A stretch of 8,986 nucleotides of DNA from Anaerolineae bacterium (GTDB taxonomy: Bacteria; Chloroflexota; Anaerolineae; Aggregatilineales; UBA3940). Made by a program: the position numbers and the translations under genes. Below the pieces are notes generated by a model, which worked only from the letters and a program-made list of their open reading frames with translations, had not been told where the DNA came from and made no database searches. Positions within the stretch are counted from its first letter, which is position 1. The number at the start of each line of letters is the position of its first letter. The stretch covers positions 1 to 8,986 of the forward strand of contig JAFGNO010000029.1 of the NCBI GenBank assembly GCA_016926985.1. Direction: 5' to 3'. This document shows, piece after piece, positions 1 to 5,976 of the stretch.

Positions 1-437
1 CGATTGCCAGGACGCCCGTCGATGCGCATAAAATCACCCGCGGTGTGCAGGATATGTCGGCTGTCAAACAAGAGCATTTTGCTGGCGAGGCTGCCCGCAT
101 CGGCATGGCGGGAAAAAGCATCCACAATGACCTCAACCCACCGATGGTCTGCCTCGGTGTCGTTATTCAACAGGATAACGATCTCCCCGGATGAACCCTC
201 TATACCCGCGTTACACGCGCCGGTAAATCCCTGGTTTATCTCCAGGGCAATCAGGTTTACCTCGCGATACTGGCTTCGGATGAGCTCAGGCGAGCCATCC
301 GTCGAGGCATTGTCAACCACAACGATCTCAACACGGTCATAGGACTGTTGCCGGAGTGAATCCAGGCAGGTAGGTAGAAACTCAACCCCATTCCAATTGG
401 GGATGACGATGGATACCAGCGGCCCTTCAAATCCCAT
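1..437 (-). CDS. Family 2 glycosyltransferase (COG1216 type), C-terminus cut by window edge
   Basis: Transfers a sugar from a nucleotide-sugar donor to a growing glycan at the cytoplasmic face of the membrane. The 145 visible residues are the N-terminal half of a GT-A fold. They show the opening strand VSIVIPNWNG (residues 8-17), the donor-binding VVVDNASTDGS (39-49), the NQGFTGACNAG segment (68-78) and LLNNDTE (89-95), which takes the place of the DxD metal-binding motif. This pattern is typical of the rhamnosyltransferase-like COG1216 group. The ATG at 437 shares one base with the stop codon of the RmlD-like gene (TGATG), which points to translational coupling, and an AGG lies about 5 bases upstream of it. 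Being paired with an RmlD-like reductase suggests a dTDP-rhamnose or related donor; that is inference. The C-terminal catalytic part lies beyond base 1. Confidence 0.93.
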   Translation of the reverse strand, partial: MGFEGPLVSIVIPNWNGVEFLPTCLDSLRQQSYDRVEIVVVDNASTDGSPELIRSQYREVNLIALEINQGFTGACNAGIEGSSGEIVILLNNDTEADHRWVEVIVDAFSRHADAGSLASKMLLFDSRHILHTAGDFMRIDGRPGN

Positions 438-1288
438 CAGACCTGCTCATATTCCCGAATATACTCAGCTAATGCCTCTTGCCAGGGGCGCATTTTCACC
501 CCCAGGGCCGCAGCAAAGACATTATCCAGTGGGGCATAAGGCGGCGGCGAGGAAGCCCGCTCAAATGCATCCGAGGTGATTGGTTCAATGGGAATGTCCA
601 GATCGGCCAGTTCCAGTATTGCGCGGGCAAAGTCGTACCGTGAGCACCCCCCTTCGTTGACAAGGTGGTAAACACCCTGCCTGTTGGTTCGGATCAACTC
701 AATTACCGCCCTGGCAAGGTCATTTACATAAGTTGGTGAGCCAACCTCATTGGTGACGACACGCAGCGGCTCACCAGACCGGGCTCGCGTGAGGATTTTG
801 TGGATAAAGTTAGCCCCTCCGGGCGCATACAACCAGGAAGTGCGAACAATCATGTAGTGCCCGGCAAATCGCTCAACAACCTGCTCAGCCACCCATTTCG
901 AGTACCCATACGGGTTGGCAGGGTTGCGCCGGTCGTATTCCAGGTAAGGCCGGTTTACCAGGCCATCAAAGACCTCGTTGGTGCTGATCGCCACCATCAG
1001 CGCCCCGGCCACTGCGCCAGCCACAGCCACATTATAAGTCCCAAAACCATTAACACGAACAGCTTCAGCGGGGTTTTCCGCGCAATAGTCCACATTGGTC
1101 AGGGCTGCGCTGTGGATCACAACATCAGGGTTGAAGTCGGCAAATACCTTATCGACCTGCTCCGGATCGGTCATATCCCAGTCAGGAAGGTCGCCCCCGG
1201 AGACAACTATTGCTCCTTCCCCATTCGAGAGCTTCTCTGCCAATGACCTCCCCAGTTGCCCCTGTAACCCCGTAATAAATACGCGCAT
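437..1288 (-). CDS. rmlD: RmlD-like dTDP-4-dehydrorhamnose reductase / sugar nucleotide-binding SDR
   Basis: Extended short-chain dehydrogenase of 283 residues, close to the usual RmlD length. RmlD reduces dTDP-4-dehydro-L-rhamnose to dTDP-L-rhamnose with NAD(P)H in the cytoplasm. Visible elements are the Rossmann glycine motif G7xxG10xxG13, the HSAALTNVDYCAENP segment (59-73), T103 with Y127 and K131 as the expected catalytic triad, and the EVGSPTYVNDLA stretch (181-192), which matches the family's DQxGxPTYxxDLA. Two family motifs are altered: STDYVFDG reads STNEVFDG (102-109) and DQxGxPT reads NEVGSPT (180-186). The exact sugar substrate is therefore not certain. The ATG at 1288 has GAGGAA (1294-1299) five bases upstream. 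The gene begins 1 base after the preceding membrane-protein stop and overlaps the glycosyltransferase start by 1 base. No rmlA, rmlB or rmlC is in the window. Confidence 0.9.
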   Translation of the reverse strand: MRVFITGLQGQLGRSLAEKLSNGEGAIVVSGGDLPDWDMTDPEQVDKVFADFNPDVVIHSAALTNVDYCAENPAEAVRVNGFGTYNVAVAGAVAGALMVAISTNEVFDGLVNRPYLEYDRRNPANPYGYSKWVAEQVVERFAGHYMIVRTSWLYAPGGANFIHKILTRARSGEPLRVVTNEVGSPTYVNDLARAVIELIRTNRQGVYHLVNEGGCSRYDFARAILELADLDIPIEPITSDAFERASSPPPYAPLDNVFAAALGVKMRPWQEALAEYIREYEQV

Positions 1289-1289
1289 G

Positions 1290-2186
1290 TTACTTCCTCA
1301 CACTTGTTCCCGATATCCGGCGATTGGCCAGAAGGATCATCACCTCCGATAAAACCACTTGCCCAACCGTAATCAGGCCCACGGCAGCCAGCACAGCAAT
1401 CATAGTCAGCAAAATTGATAGCCTTGCGCTTGACAGGGCCGCAGGAAAAATCGCACCGGGCTGACAGCGCGCAACTGCCTCATAGTAAGGATCACAGTAA
1501 AACTCCACCAGTATCGTTCCCAGACCAACCAGCCAGAATGGCAGCATAAGGCCCGCAAGCCCGGCTCCAAAACGCGCGCTCAAACCAGCCCAGGGGCGTG
1601 CCTCCTGGTCAGGAGTCAGCGCAGAAGCCCACGCTCCCAGTATGATGCTAAAACGCAGCCTCAGGAACGGACCCAGAAAGACGTTTATCCCCCCCAGAAT
1701 AAACAGGGCTATAACAAGACCAGGGTAGTCCCTGGCCATTGATTCAAGCCGGGTGGCCACTGCTAAATACGTATACTGACCAAAGAGGTCGGTATACGCG
1801 TAAACGGCGCCCAACCCAATCACGGCTAACATTATCAGGCGTAACACAACAACAGCCAGCGGGAGCACCATCCACTCCCGGAGTTTCTTAACAATGGTGC
1901 CCCAGAGCGATTGAGTCTCACGAACAACCAGCCGTGTCCCCATCACCGCTCCGGCCAGCCCATTGACCCACCCAGCAAGCAGTTGCATGATAGCCAGGCT
2001 GATCAGGGCGGCTGCCAGCCGGCTTTCCCAGAGATACTGCATGGGGTCGGAGACCCAGTAAGGAACCCTCGGTACAAACGTAAAAACAGCTGCGGCTGTC
2101 CCGCCCAGTCCAACAAATACGGCGGCGGGCAGGCACCCGATCCGGGTCAGCCGGGCAAATGATTCGGAACGCATCAGACGCTTCAT
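1290..2186 (-). CDS. Six-helix integral membrane protein, divergent ABC-2-like permease partner
   Basis: I do not recognise a named family for this 298-residue protein. It is strongly hydrophobic, with likely membrane segments near residues 17-37, 59-82, 107-130, 155-175, 207-228 and 257-287. Between the second and third segments is a cytoplasmic-looking, charged amphipathic stretch with VRETQSLWGTIVKKLREW (88-105). The upstream neighbour carries a comparable segment (VETQSWDLLRTTTLSLREIL) at the same place in its helix layout, so the two are probably diverged paralogues acting together. In ABC-2 permeases a motif of this kind is the coupling helix that contacts the ATPase; here that is inference. 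The ATG at 2186 is preferred because GAAGG (2196-2200) sits 9 bases upstream; a TTG at 2195 would abut that site. Its stop is 1 base from the RmlD-like start. Confidence 0.75.
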   Translation of the reverse strand: MKRLMRSESFARLTRIGCLPAAVFVGLGGTAAAVFTFVPRVPYWVSDPMQYLWESRLAAALISLAIMQLLAGWVNGLAGAVMGTRLVVRETQSLWGTIVKKLREWMVLPLAVVVLRLIMLAVIGLGAVYAYTDLFGQYTYLAVATRLESMARDYPGLVIALFILGGINVFLGPFLRLRFSIILGAWASALTPDQEARPWAGLSARFGAGLAGLMLPFWLVGLGTILVEFYCDPYYEAVARCQPGAIFPAALSSARLSILLTMIAVLAAVGLITVGQVVLSEVMILLANRRISGTSVRK

Positions 2187-2195
2187 GATGGACAA

Positions 2196-2200
2196 CCTTC
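2196..2200 (-). promoter_or_regulatory. Ribosome binding site deciding the 2186 start
   Basis: GAAGG lies 9 bases upstream of the ATG at 2186. The only longer in-frame choice, TTG at 2195, would start directly against this element, so the ATG is the better start. Confidence 0.55.
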
Positions 2201-2210
2201 GCCATCCATG

Positions 2211-3185
2211 CTATTCCCCCAGCTTTCTGGCACGGTTTTCAGCAAAGCGCAGGGCTCCTGCAATACTTAATATCTGTAAGATAAGAATAGTTAAAACATA
2301 AACAAATGCTGTCAAGGCCATCACTGTTATAACGAGTTCTTCCGACGGCGTTGCCCTTCCCCGGAATATCGCCAAGGGCGCATACATTGGCGAAGCCCAG
2401 TTATTGAGCACCAGATAGATCAACCCGTAGATCAGAACCGTATTGATGGACACAGAAAATACCCATAAGGCCAGCCGGGCGCCCAGGGCCATTGCAATCG
2501 AGCGCGACCGCGTACGTGCGGCTGACGACATGACAAGCCCCAGCGAGGCATTCAACGCATACTGGATCACAGGTTGCAGTGCGTACCACATAATGAACAG
2601 GCTGATTGCCAGACCCGGCAAAACCAAGACCCCGTTTGAGAAAAAAAGCTGCCAGGTATCCCGCGACCAATATATTCCGTCTCTTAACAGGAACATAAGA
2701 CCGAGGAGAGCAGTCAGAGTAGTGGTAAGCCGCAGCGCAACCAGGCCGAATAATGTGTCACGGAGCTGCCTCATCGAGGCTGCGATCTTGGAGTAAAGGA
2801 TTTCGCGGAGCGACAGTGTGGTTGTCCGTAAAAGGTCCCAGCTTTGCGTTTCCACCTCGCCGCTGATCAGGGGTGCGGTCCGGGTAACCATCAGGACATT
2901 GGCCACCCCACCCACCAGCACCTGCTCCAGGGAGAAGACAACCAGCAGCAGCGCAATAGCCCCGCCAAATGCATTCTCAACCGACCAGAACGCGCCTGGG
3001 AGAATGGTTGCAGCTATAATGATGAGCGCTGCTAACCCAGTAAAAGCCAGGACTACCGGCAGGAACGCACGCGCAATGACAAGCGTTCCCTGATTGTATC
3101 CCGTGCGTGCGACCTCCAGCCAGTAGACCGGGTGCTTCCTGCTTGTCCATTTGGGCCACTTCAGAGCTTCTCGTTGTAGTGCCAT
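2211..3185 (-). CDS. ABC-2-like permease, six-helix membrane protein
   Basis: This 324-residue membrane protein has a hydrophilic N-terminus of about 38 residues and likely membrane segments near 42-66, 75-95, 145-166, 183-203, 238-260 and 285-311. After the second segment comes ISGEVETQSWDLLRTTTLSL, running on into REILYSK (107-133). It closely resembles the signature of ABC-2 permeases (SGERERGTLDLLLATPLSRREILLGK-like), the loop that docks onto the ABC ATPase. An export or envelope role is likely, but the cargo cannot be read from the sequence. No ATPase gene is visible nearby; the upstream gene encodes a sirtuin. I chose the ATG at 3185 (MALQREAL). A TTG at 3236 would add 17 polar residues with no ribosome binding site. 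The next gene follows after 24 bases and appears to be its diverged paralogue. Confidence 0.8.
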   Translation of the reverse strand: MALQREALKWPKWTSRKHPVYWLEVARTGYNQGTLVIARAFLPVVLAFTGLAALIIIAATILPGAFWSVENAFGGAIALLLVVFSLEQVLVGGVANVLMVTRTAPLISGEVETQSWDLLRTTTLSLREILYSKIAASMRQLRDTLFGLVALRLTTTLTALLGLMFLLRDGIYWSRDTWQLFFSNGVLVLPGLAISLFIMWYALQPVIQYALNASLGLVMSSAARTRSRSIAMALGARLALWVFSVSINTVLIYGLIYLVLNNWASPMYAPLAIFRGRATPSEELVITVMALTAFVYVLTILILQILSIAGALRFAENRARKLGE

Positions 3186-3192
3186 GCTGCCT

Positions 3193-3198
3193 ATTCTA
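3193..3198 (-). promoter_or_regulatory. Possible -10 element (TAGAAT) just before the ABC-2-like permease
   Basis: TAGAAT matches the TATAAT consensus at five of six positions and ends 7 bases before the ATG at 3185, in the 102-base gap after the sirtuin gene. No good -35 hexamer lies 16-18 bases further upstream. An AAGGAT overlaps its upstream edge and could instead serve as a distant ribosome binding site. The identical hexamer occurs before the sirtuin gene. Confidence 0.3.
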
Positions 3199-3287
3199 TC
3201 CTTACTTCGCAGGTTATTCCTACTCAAACCCCACAATACGGCAATGGCTGGTCTATTACGGGCAGCTGATCAGCCGGCCAGACAGGA

Positions 3288-4052
3288 TCAAGCCGGGTGC
3301 AAAGCATCAACCAGAGCGGGTAGAACTTCCCCTGCAGGGCCTTGCAGGAAAATATCAGCAAGACCTGATAGTCCGCTGACCCGGGGGTTGACCTCAATGA
3401 GGATCGCCCCTCTTTGTTTTGCAACCACCGGCAGCGAGGCGGCTGGCTGGACAATTCCCGAAGTCCCGACAACCATCATCACGTCGCAGTGTTCAGCAAC
3501 CCGGAACGCCCTGCTGAGAGCGGCGGTCGGAAGGTTTTCGGTAAACCAGACGACATCCGGGCGAAGATAGCTGTTGCAGTATGGGCAAGGCGGCGCGATT
3601 TCTTTGCTATACGAAGCCGGGTCAAGGTCAACAAGCGTTGGCTTACCGCGGCAGGCAGCAAAGCATTTAAACCGGGAAATGTTTCCATGAAGCTCTACCA
3701 CATCCGTGCTGCCGGCCCGGACATGCAAACCATCCACATTCTGTGTCAGGATCACCATCTGCGGAACCAGGTCTTCCAATCTGACCAGCGCCAGGTGACC
3801 GGGATTGGGCTGTGCCTGTCGAACCAGATCGAGCCGGTACATGTACCAGGACCATACCAGGTCACGGTTGCGAAGAAACGCCTGAGGCGTCGCCAGTTGT
3901 TCAGGGTCGTAGCGCGACCACAGCCCGGTTTGCGCTTCGCGGAAGGTTGGAATACCGCTCTCCTTAGAGATCCCTGCCCCGGTGCTGACCACCAGAACCT
4001 GTGCTTTACTGACGACAGCAGCTGCTTCTGAGATTAATTTCTGATCAGGCAT
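3288..4052 (-). CDS. cobB: NAD-dependent protein deacylase, Sir2 family, class III (SIRT5/CobB-like)
   Basis: Removes acyl groups from lysines of cytoplasmic proteins, using NAD+ and releasing nicotinamide and O-acyl-ADP-ribose. At 254 residues it is a minimal catalytic core. It has the NAD-binding GAGIS (25-29) followed by ESGIPTFR (31-38), QNVDGLH (104-110), the catalytic H122 within ELHGN, and a zinc site from C130, C134, C156 and C159. GTSGIVQPAASLP (196-208) and EVNP (220-223) complete the fold. Y70 and R73 (WYMYR) match the Tyr-x-x-Arg pair that binds the carboxylate of succyl- or malonyl-lysine in SIRT5 and CobB, so activity on acidic acyl groups is likely. The substrate proteins are unknown. 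It is the first gene of the block that continues into the membrane pair and glycan genes, after a 102-base gap. The ATG at 4052 has no strong ribosome binding site. Confidence 0.95.
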   Translation of the reverse strand: MPDQKLISEAAAVVSKAQVLVVSTGAGISKESGIPTFREAQTGLWSRYDPEQLATPQAFLRNRDLVWSWYMYRLDLVRQAQPNPGHLALVRLEDLVPQMVILTQNVDGLHVRAGSTDVVELHGNISRFKCFAACRGKPTLVDLDPASYSKEIAPPCPYCNSYLRPDVVWFTENLPTAALSRAFRVAEHCDVMMVVGTSGIVQPAASLPVVAKQRGAILIEVNPRVSGLSGLADIFLQGPAGEVLPALVDALHPA

Positions 4053-4058
4053 ATTGAA

Positions 4059-4086
4059 ATTCTACTCACTGGCCGCCAGGGATCAA
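4059..4086 (-). promoter_or_regulatory. Candidate promoter of the sirtuin gene, leaderless architecture
   Basis: TTGATC (4081-4086) resembles the -35 consensus TTGACA at four positions. TAGAAT (4059-4064) resembles TATAAT at five. They are 16 bases apart. Only six bases separate the -10 from the ATG at 4052, so transcription would start at or next to the A of the start codon, giving a leaderless mRNA. The -35 element overlaps the end of the preceding terminator's U-tract by two bases. This is inferred from sequence alone. Confidence 0.45.
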
Positions 4087-4110
4087 AAAAACAGGGGACT
4101 GCCCCTGTTT
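4085..4110 (-). terminator. Rho-independent terminator after the 67-residue protein gene
   Basis: A perfect 9-bp inverted repeat, AAACAGGGG (4089-4097) and CCCCTGTTT (4102-4110), with a 4-base loop. On the minus strand the hairpin is followed by a run of seven T (complement of 4085-4091). It lies 35 bases beyond the stop codon of the 67-residue gene and ends 32 bases before the sirtuin start, so it separates two transcription units. In the opposite direction the T run is only three bases, so it mainly serves the minus strand. Confidence 0.85.
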
Positions 4111-4144
4111 CTGGTAATTCACATTTACCGATTGATTATTGTGA

Positions 4145-4348
4145 TTATTGCACGGTGTTCGCCACAACCATCCGGGCTAACTGGCGGGCCAGTTCCAGTT
4201 CATCATCAATGCCGTAGGACCTTTTACATATCTCCATATTGGCCAGCATATAGGAGGCAATCTTCTGCGCCTGTTGATATCCCTCGGCTTTGTTGTAACC
4301 GGCTTCATTGAAGGCTGACTGTGCTGCTCGGACTATAAACTGAACCAT
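4145..4348 (-). CDS. Small hypothetical protein, 67 residues
   Basis: I do not recognise this protein. It starts MVQFIVRAAQSAFNEAGYNK, is rich in Ala, Gln and Glu, contains one Cys (about residue 41) and no glycine-rich or transmembrane stretch. It looks entirely alpha-helical: a first helix around residues 3-16, a second around 21-40 and a third around 47-64. It is probably cytoplasmic. The ATG at 4348 has GGGGGTGG a few bases upstream, an acceptable ribosome binding site. Support that it is real comes from its position in the same direction as all its neighbours, a 98-base gap upstream that could carry a promoter, and a strong terminator 35 bases after its stop. It could be a small helical regulator or a partner protein, but nothing in the sequence shows which. 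Confidence 0.65.
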   Translation of the reverse strand: MVQFIVRAAQSAFNEAGYNKAEGYQQAQKIASYMLANMEICKRSYGIDDELELARQLARMVVANTVQ

Positions 4349-4382
4349 TTTTCCACCCCCGCTGCGTAAATCTTTGCTGTTT

Positions 4383-4394
4383 GACTATCTAGTC
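4383..4394. repeat. Short inverted repeat in the gap before the 67-residue gene
   Basis: GACTA and TAGTC flank a 2-base centre. It lies about 35 bases upstream of the ATG at 4348 in the only non-coding stretch between the FHA gene and the small gene. It could be an operator half-site pair, but a 5-bp repeat can occur by chance. Confidence 0.25.
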
Positions 4395-4415
4395 GACAAT
4401 CAGTGCAGGGAGGGG

Positions 4416-4421
4416 TTTATA
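4416..4421 (-). promoter_or_regulatory. Possible -10 element (TATAAA) for the 67-residue gene
   Basis: TATAAA, preceded by TGG, lies 67 bases upstream of the ATG at 4348 and immediately downstream of the FHA gene. No convincing -35 is seen at the right distance, so this is a weak call. Confidence 0.25.
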
Positions 4422-4446
4422 CCAGTACTATTGTCCCATCAGCCAT

Positions 4447-5088
4447 CTATTTTCGACCGGTCTGCCGCTTCAGTGGCGATAACACTCGCACACGCAAACT
4501 CAGTATGCCAAGCTCAATTAAATCATCTGTTAAGAGATTGTGCCGCTCCCCTGGGCGCAGATATCGACCGTTGACCCACGTTCCATTGGTGCTGTCCAGA
4601 TCGGATATATACAATCCCTCTGCGGTCGGAACCAGCAAAGCATGCTGGCGGGAGACCCCCAGTTCGCGGGCATTATGCGGGCTCAGGTCCAGATGCGTAA
4701 CCGTCTTCCCCTCACTGTCCAGCCTTCCCATCACCAGCGACTCCCATACATTCAGCCCAATCCGGGTTTTACCCGGTGAACCGGTCTGGAAAATGACCCG
4801 CCAAGGGCTGAGGTCTTCCATACTGGGAACCAGCCGGACCCGGTCAGTCTCATCAAGCACAGAGGGAGGTTCTCTCATTCTCAGGGGGCGCGTTGGCAGC
4901 GCTTCATGCAGCACGGTCGCTGGCGGGCGGTATTCCTCCCCCGATGATACCTGTTCCCGGCTGCTGACCAGCGGTTTGAGCGGACGTGTGTCTTCTGCAT
5001 CGACAGGCGATTCAGCAAAAAACGATTCGGTATCCAGCGCTTGGCCGCTGTCTTCGTCGTGCTGGTTCTCGTCAGGTGGCTGGTCCAT
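4447..5088 (-). CDS. FHA-domain protein with acidic disordered N-terminus
   Basis: A 213-residue cytoplasmic phosphopeptide-binding protein. The first 90 or so residues are acidic and proline-rich, with no predicted fold. A single forkhead-associated domain occupies roughly 106-203. Its phosphothreonine-binding residues are present: G121-R122 (VMGR), S146-R147-x-H149 (VSRQHA), and D165-S-T-N168-G169-T with V172-N173-G174 (DLDSTNGTWVNG). Such proteins bind phosphothreonine made by Ser/Thr kinases and often carry their own phosphorylation site in a flexible tail. LDTESFF (18-24) and EDTRPL (32-37) are possible acceptors here, but that is a guess. No kinase or phosphatase gene is in the window. 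It starts 17 bases after the stop of the metallo-hydrolase gene and is probably the last gene of that operon. The ribosome binding site (GTGAAG) is weak. Confidence 0.9.
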   Translation of the reverse strand: MDQPPDENQHDEDSGQALDTESFFAESPVDAEDTRPLKPLVSSREQVSSGEEYRPPATVLHEALPTRPLRMREPPSVLDETDRVRLVPSMEDLSPWRVIFQTGSPGKTRIGLNVWESLVMGRLDSEGKTVTHLDLSPHNARELGVSRQHALLVPTAEGLYISDLDSTNGTWVNGRYLRPGERHNLLTDDLIELGILSLRVRVLSPLKRQTGRK

Positions 5089-5105
5089 TTATCTTCACCG
5101 TCACA

Positions 5106-5963
5106 TCAGGCTTCCACAATCATCGTATCATAAGCGAAATCGATTGGGTAGCCATCAGCTTGAAGCTGCACCTGAAGGCGCAGGTAGTCATCAAACCCAA
5201 GCCGGAAAGGCTCTTCCAGATGGGTCATGATCACGCGCCTGGCGCCCAGTTTTTTTACCATCTCAAGTGTCTGGCGAAAGGTAGCTTCTGTTCCCAGCAC
5301 CGGGTGATCCGTTGGGATCAAACGCTTACCTGTGAAGACATCAAACTCGGGGATTCCCATTGGAAGAATCGCCAAGTCAGCGCCCTTTACAAAATCCGGA
5401 GGGGCCCATCCCACCAGTTCATCAGGCGCAATCAGTACCTTTTGATTCTCTTTTGTAAAAAGAAAAGCATAGACATAGGCTTCAGCCAAGCGGAACGGCC
5501 TGATATCCCAGCCATTAAGGGGGAAGGACTCCCCATCATGCAGTTCAATGATCCGCAGCACGCCAAAACGCTGGAGGTACTCAAGCTGCTCCATCATGCC
5601 CAGGAATTTTCGGAAATCCTCCGCCACCCCCTCAGGGATATAGATATCGGTCACCGAATGCGTGGGAGGCCAGGTCCGCCAGTCAGCATTCATTGTTTCA
5701 AACACCCGCCGCCCCATAATATGATCGGGATGCCAGTGGGAGTAGATACAAGCAGGGACGTGATTCAGGGTTGACCGGTCAAGTTGAAGGCGAGCTTCTT
5801 CAGGCGTATCAATCAGGATGTCCGGACCATGTATGAAAACGCCTGGACCCATTCGCGAATATGGCACGCCTTTCTCCCGCGCTTCGCAGCAGACCTTACA
5901 GTCGCAGCCAGGTCGGGGAGTTGGGATCGCCCCGCCACTGCCCAGGAATTCTACCTTCAGCAT
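5106..5963 (-). CDS. PhnP-like metallo-beta-lactamase-fold hydrolase
   Basis: A 285-residue member of the metallo-beta-lactamase superfamily, in the RNase Z/PhnP branch. PhnP is a phosphodiesterase acting on cyclic ribose phosphates. The N-terminus MLKVEFLGSGGAIPTPRPGC is characteristic of that branch. C20, C22 and C25 (GCDCKVC) sit where PhnP has the cysteines of a structural zinc site. The main motif is H76-W-H78-P-D80-H81, with D181 (APDE) and H248 (MTHLE) as further metal ligands. The histidine usually found between these, about 21 residues before the Asp, is absent: that position is A160, followed by E161. The substrate is therefore uncertain. The ATG at 5963 is chosen because AGGAGG sits 6 bases upstream. 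A longer reading frame would run into the preceding gene. It lies 13 bases after the gamma-glutamyltransferase stop and 17 before the FHA gene. Confidence 0.88.
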   Translation of the reverse strand: MLKVEFLGSGGAIPTPRPGCDCKVCCEAREKGVPYSRMGPGVFIHGPDILIDTPEEARLQLDRSTLNHVPACIYSHWHPDHIMGRRVFETMNADWRTWPPTHSVTDIYIPEGVAEDFRKFLGMMEQLEYLQRFGVLRIIELHDGESFPLNGWDIRPFRLAEAYVYAFLFTKENQKVLIAPDELVGWAPPDFVKGADLAILPMGIPEFDVFTGKRLIPTDHPVLGTEATFRQTLEMVKKLGARRVIMTHLEEPFRLGFDDYLRLQVQLQADGYPIDFAYDTMIVEA

Positions 5964-5969
5964 TTGTCG

Positions 5970-5975
5970 CCTCCT
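5970..5975 (-). promoter_or_regulatory. Strong ribosome binding site of the PhnP-like hydrolase
   Basis: A full AGGAGG lies 6 bases before the ATG at 5963, within the 13-base gap after the gamma-glutamyltransferase stop. It is the best Shine-Dalgarno match in the window and decides the start against a 43-residue upstream extension. Confidence 0.85.
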
Positions 5976-5976
5976 G

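Noticed and set aside
3265..3274. 10-bp palindrome GCTGATCAGC in and after the end of the sirtuin gap
   Set aside because: The symmetry does not extend into flanking bases and there is no T run, so it is neither a terminator nor a convincing operator.
3414..4031. Plus-strand open frame of 205 residues opposite the sirtuin gene
   Set aside because: Antisense of a fully conserved Sir2 enzyme; no recognisable protein features.
4403..5230. Long plus-strand open frame of 275 residues opposite the FHA gene
   Set aside because: It is Ser/Arg-rich low-complexity antisense of a clear FHA domain, with no motif or ribosome binding site, as expected by chance in GC-rich sequence.
4986..5774. Plus-strand open frame of 262 residues opposite the metallo-hydrolase
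   Set aside because: Antisense of a recognised enzyme, high in His and Gln as a by-product of the opposite frame; no start signal.
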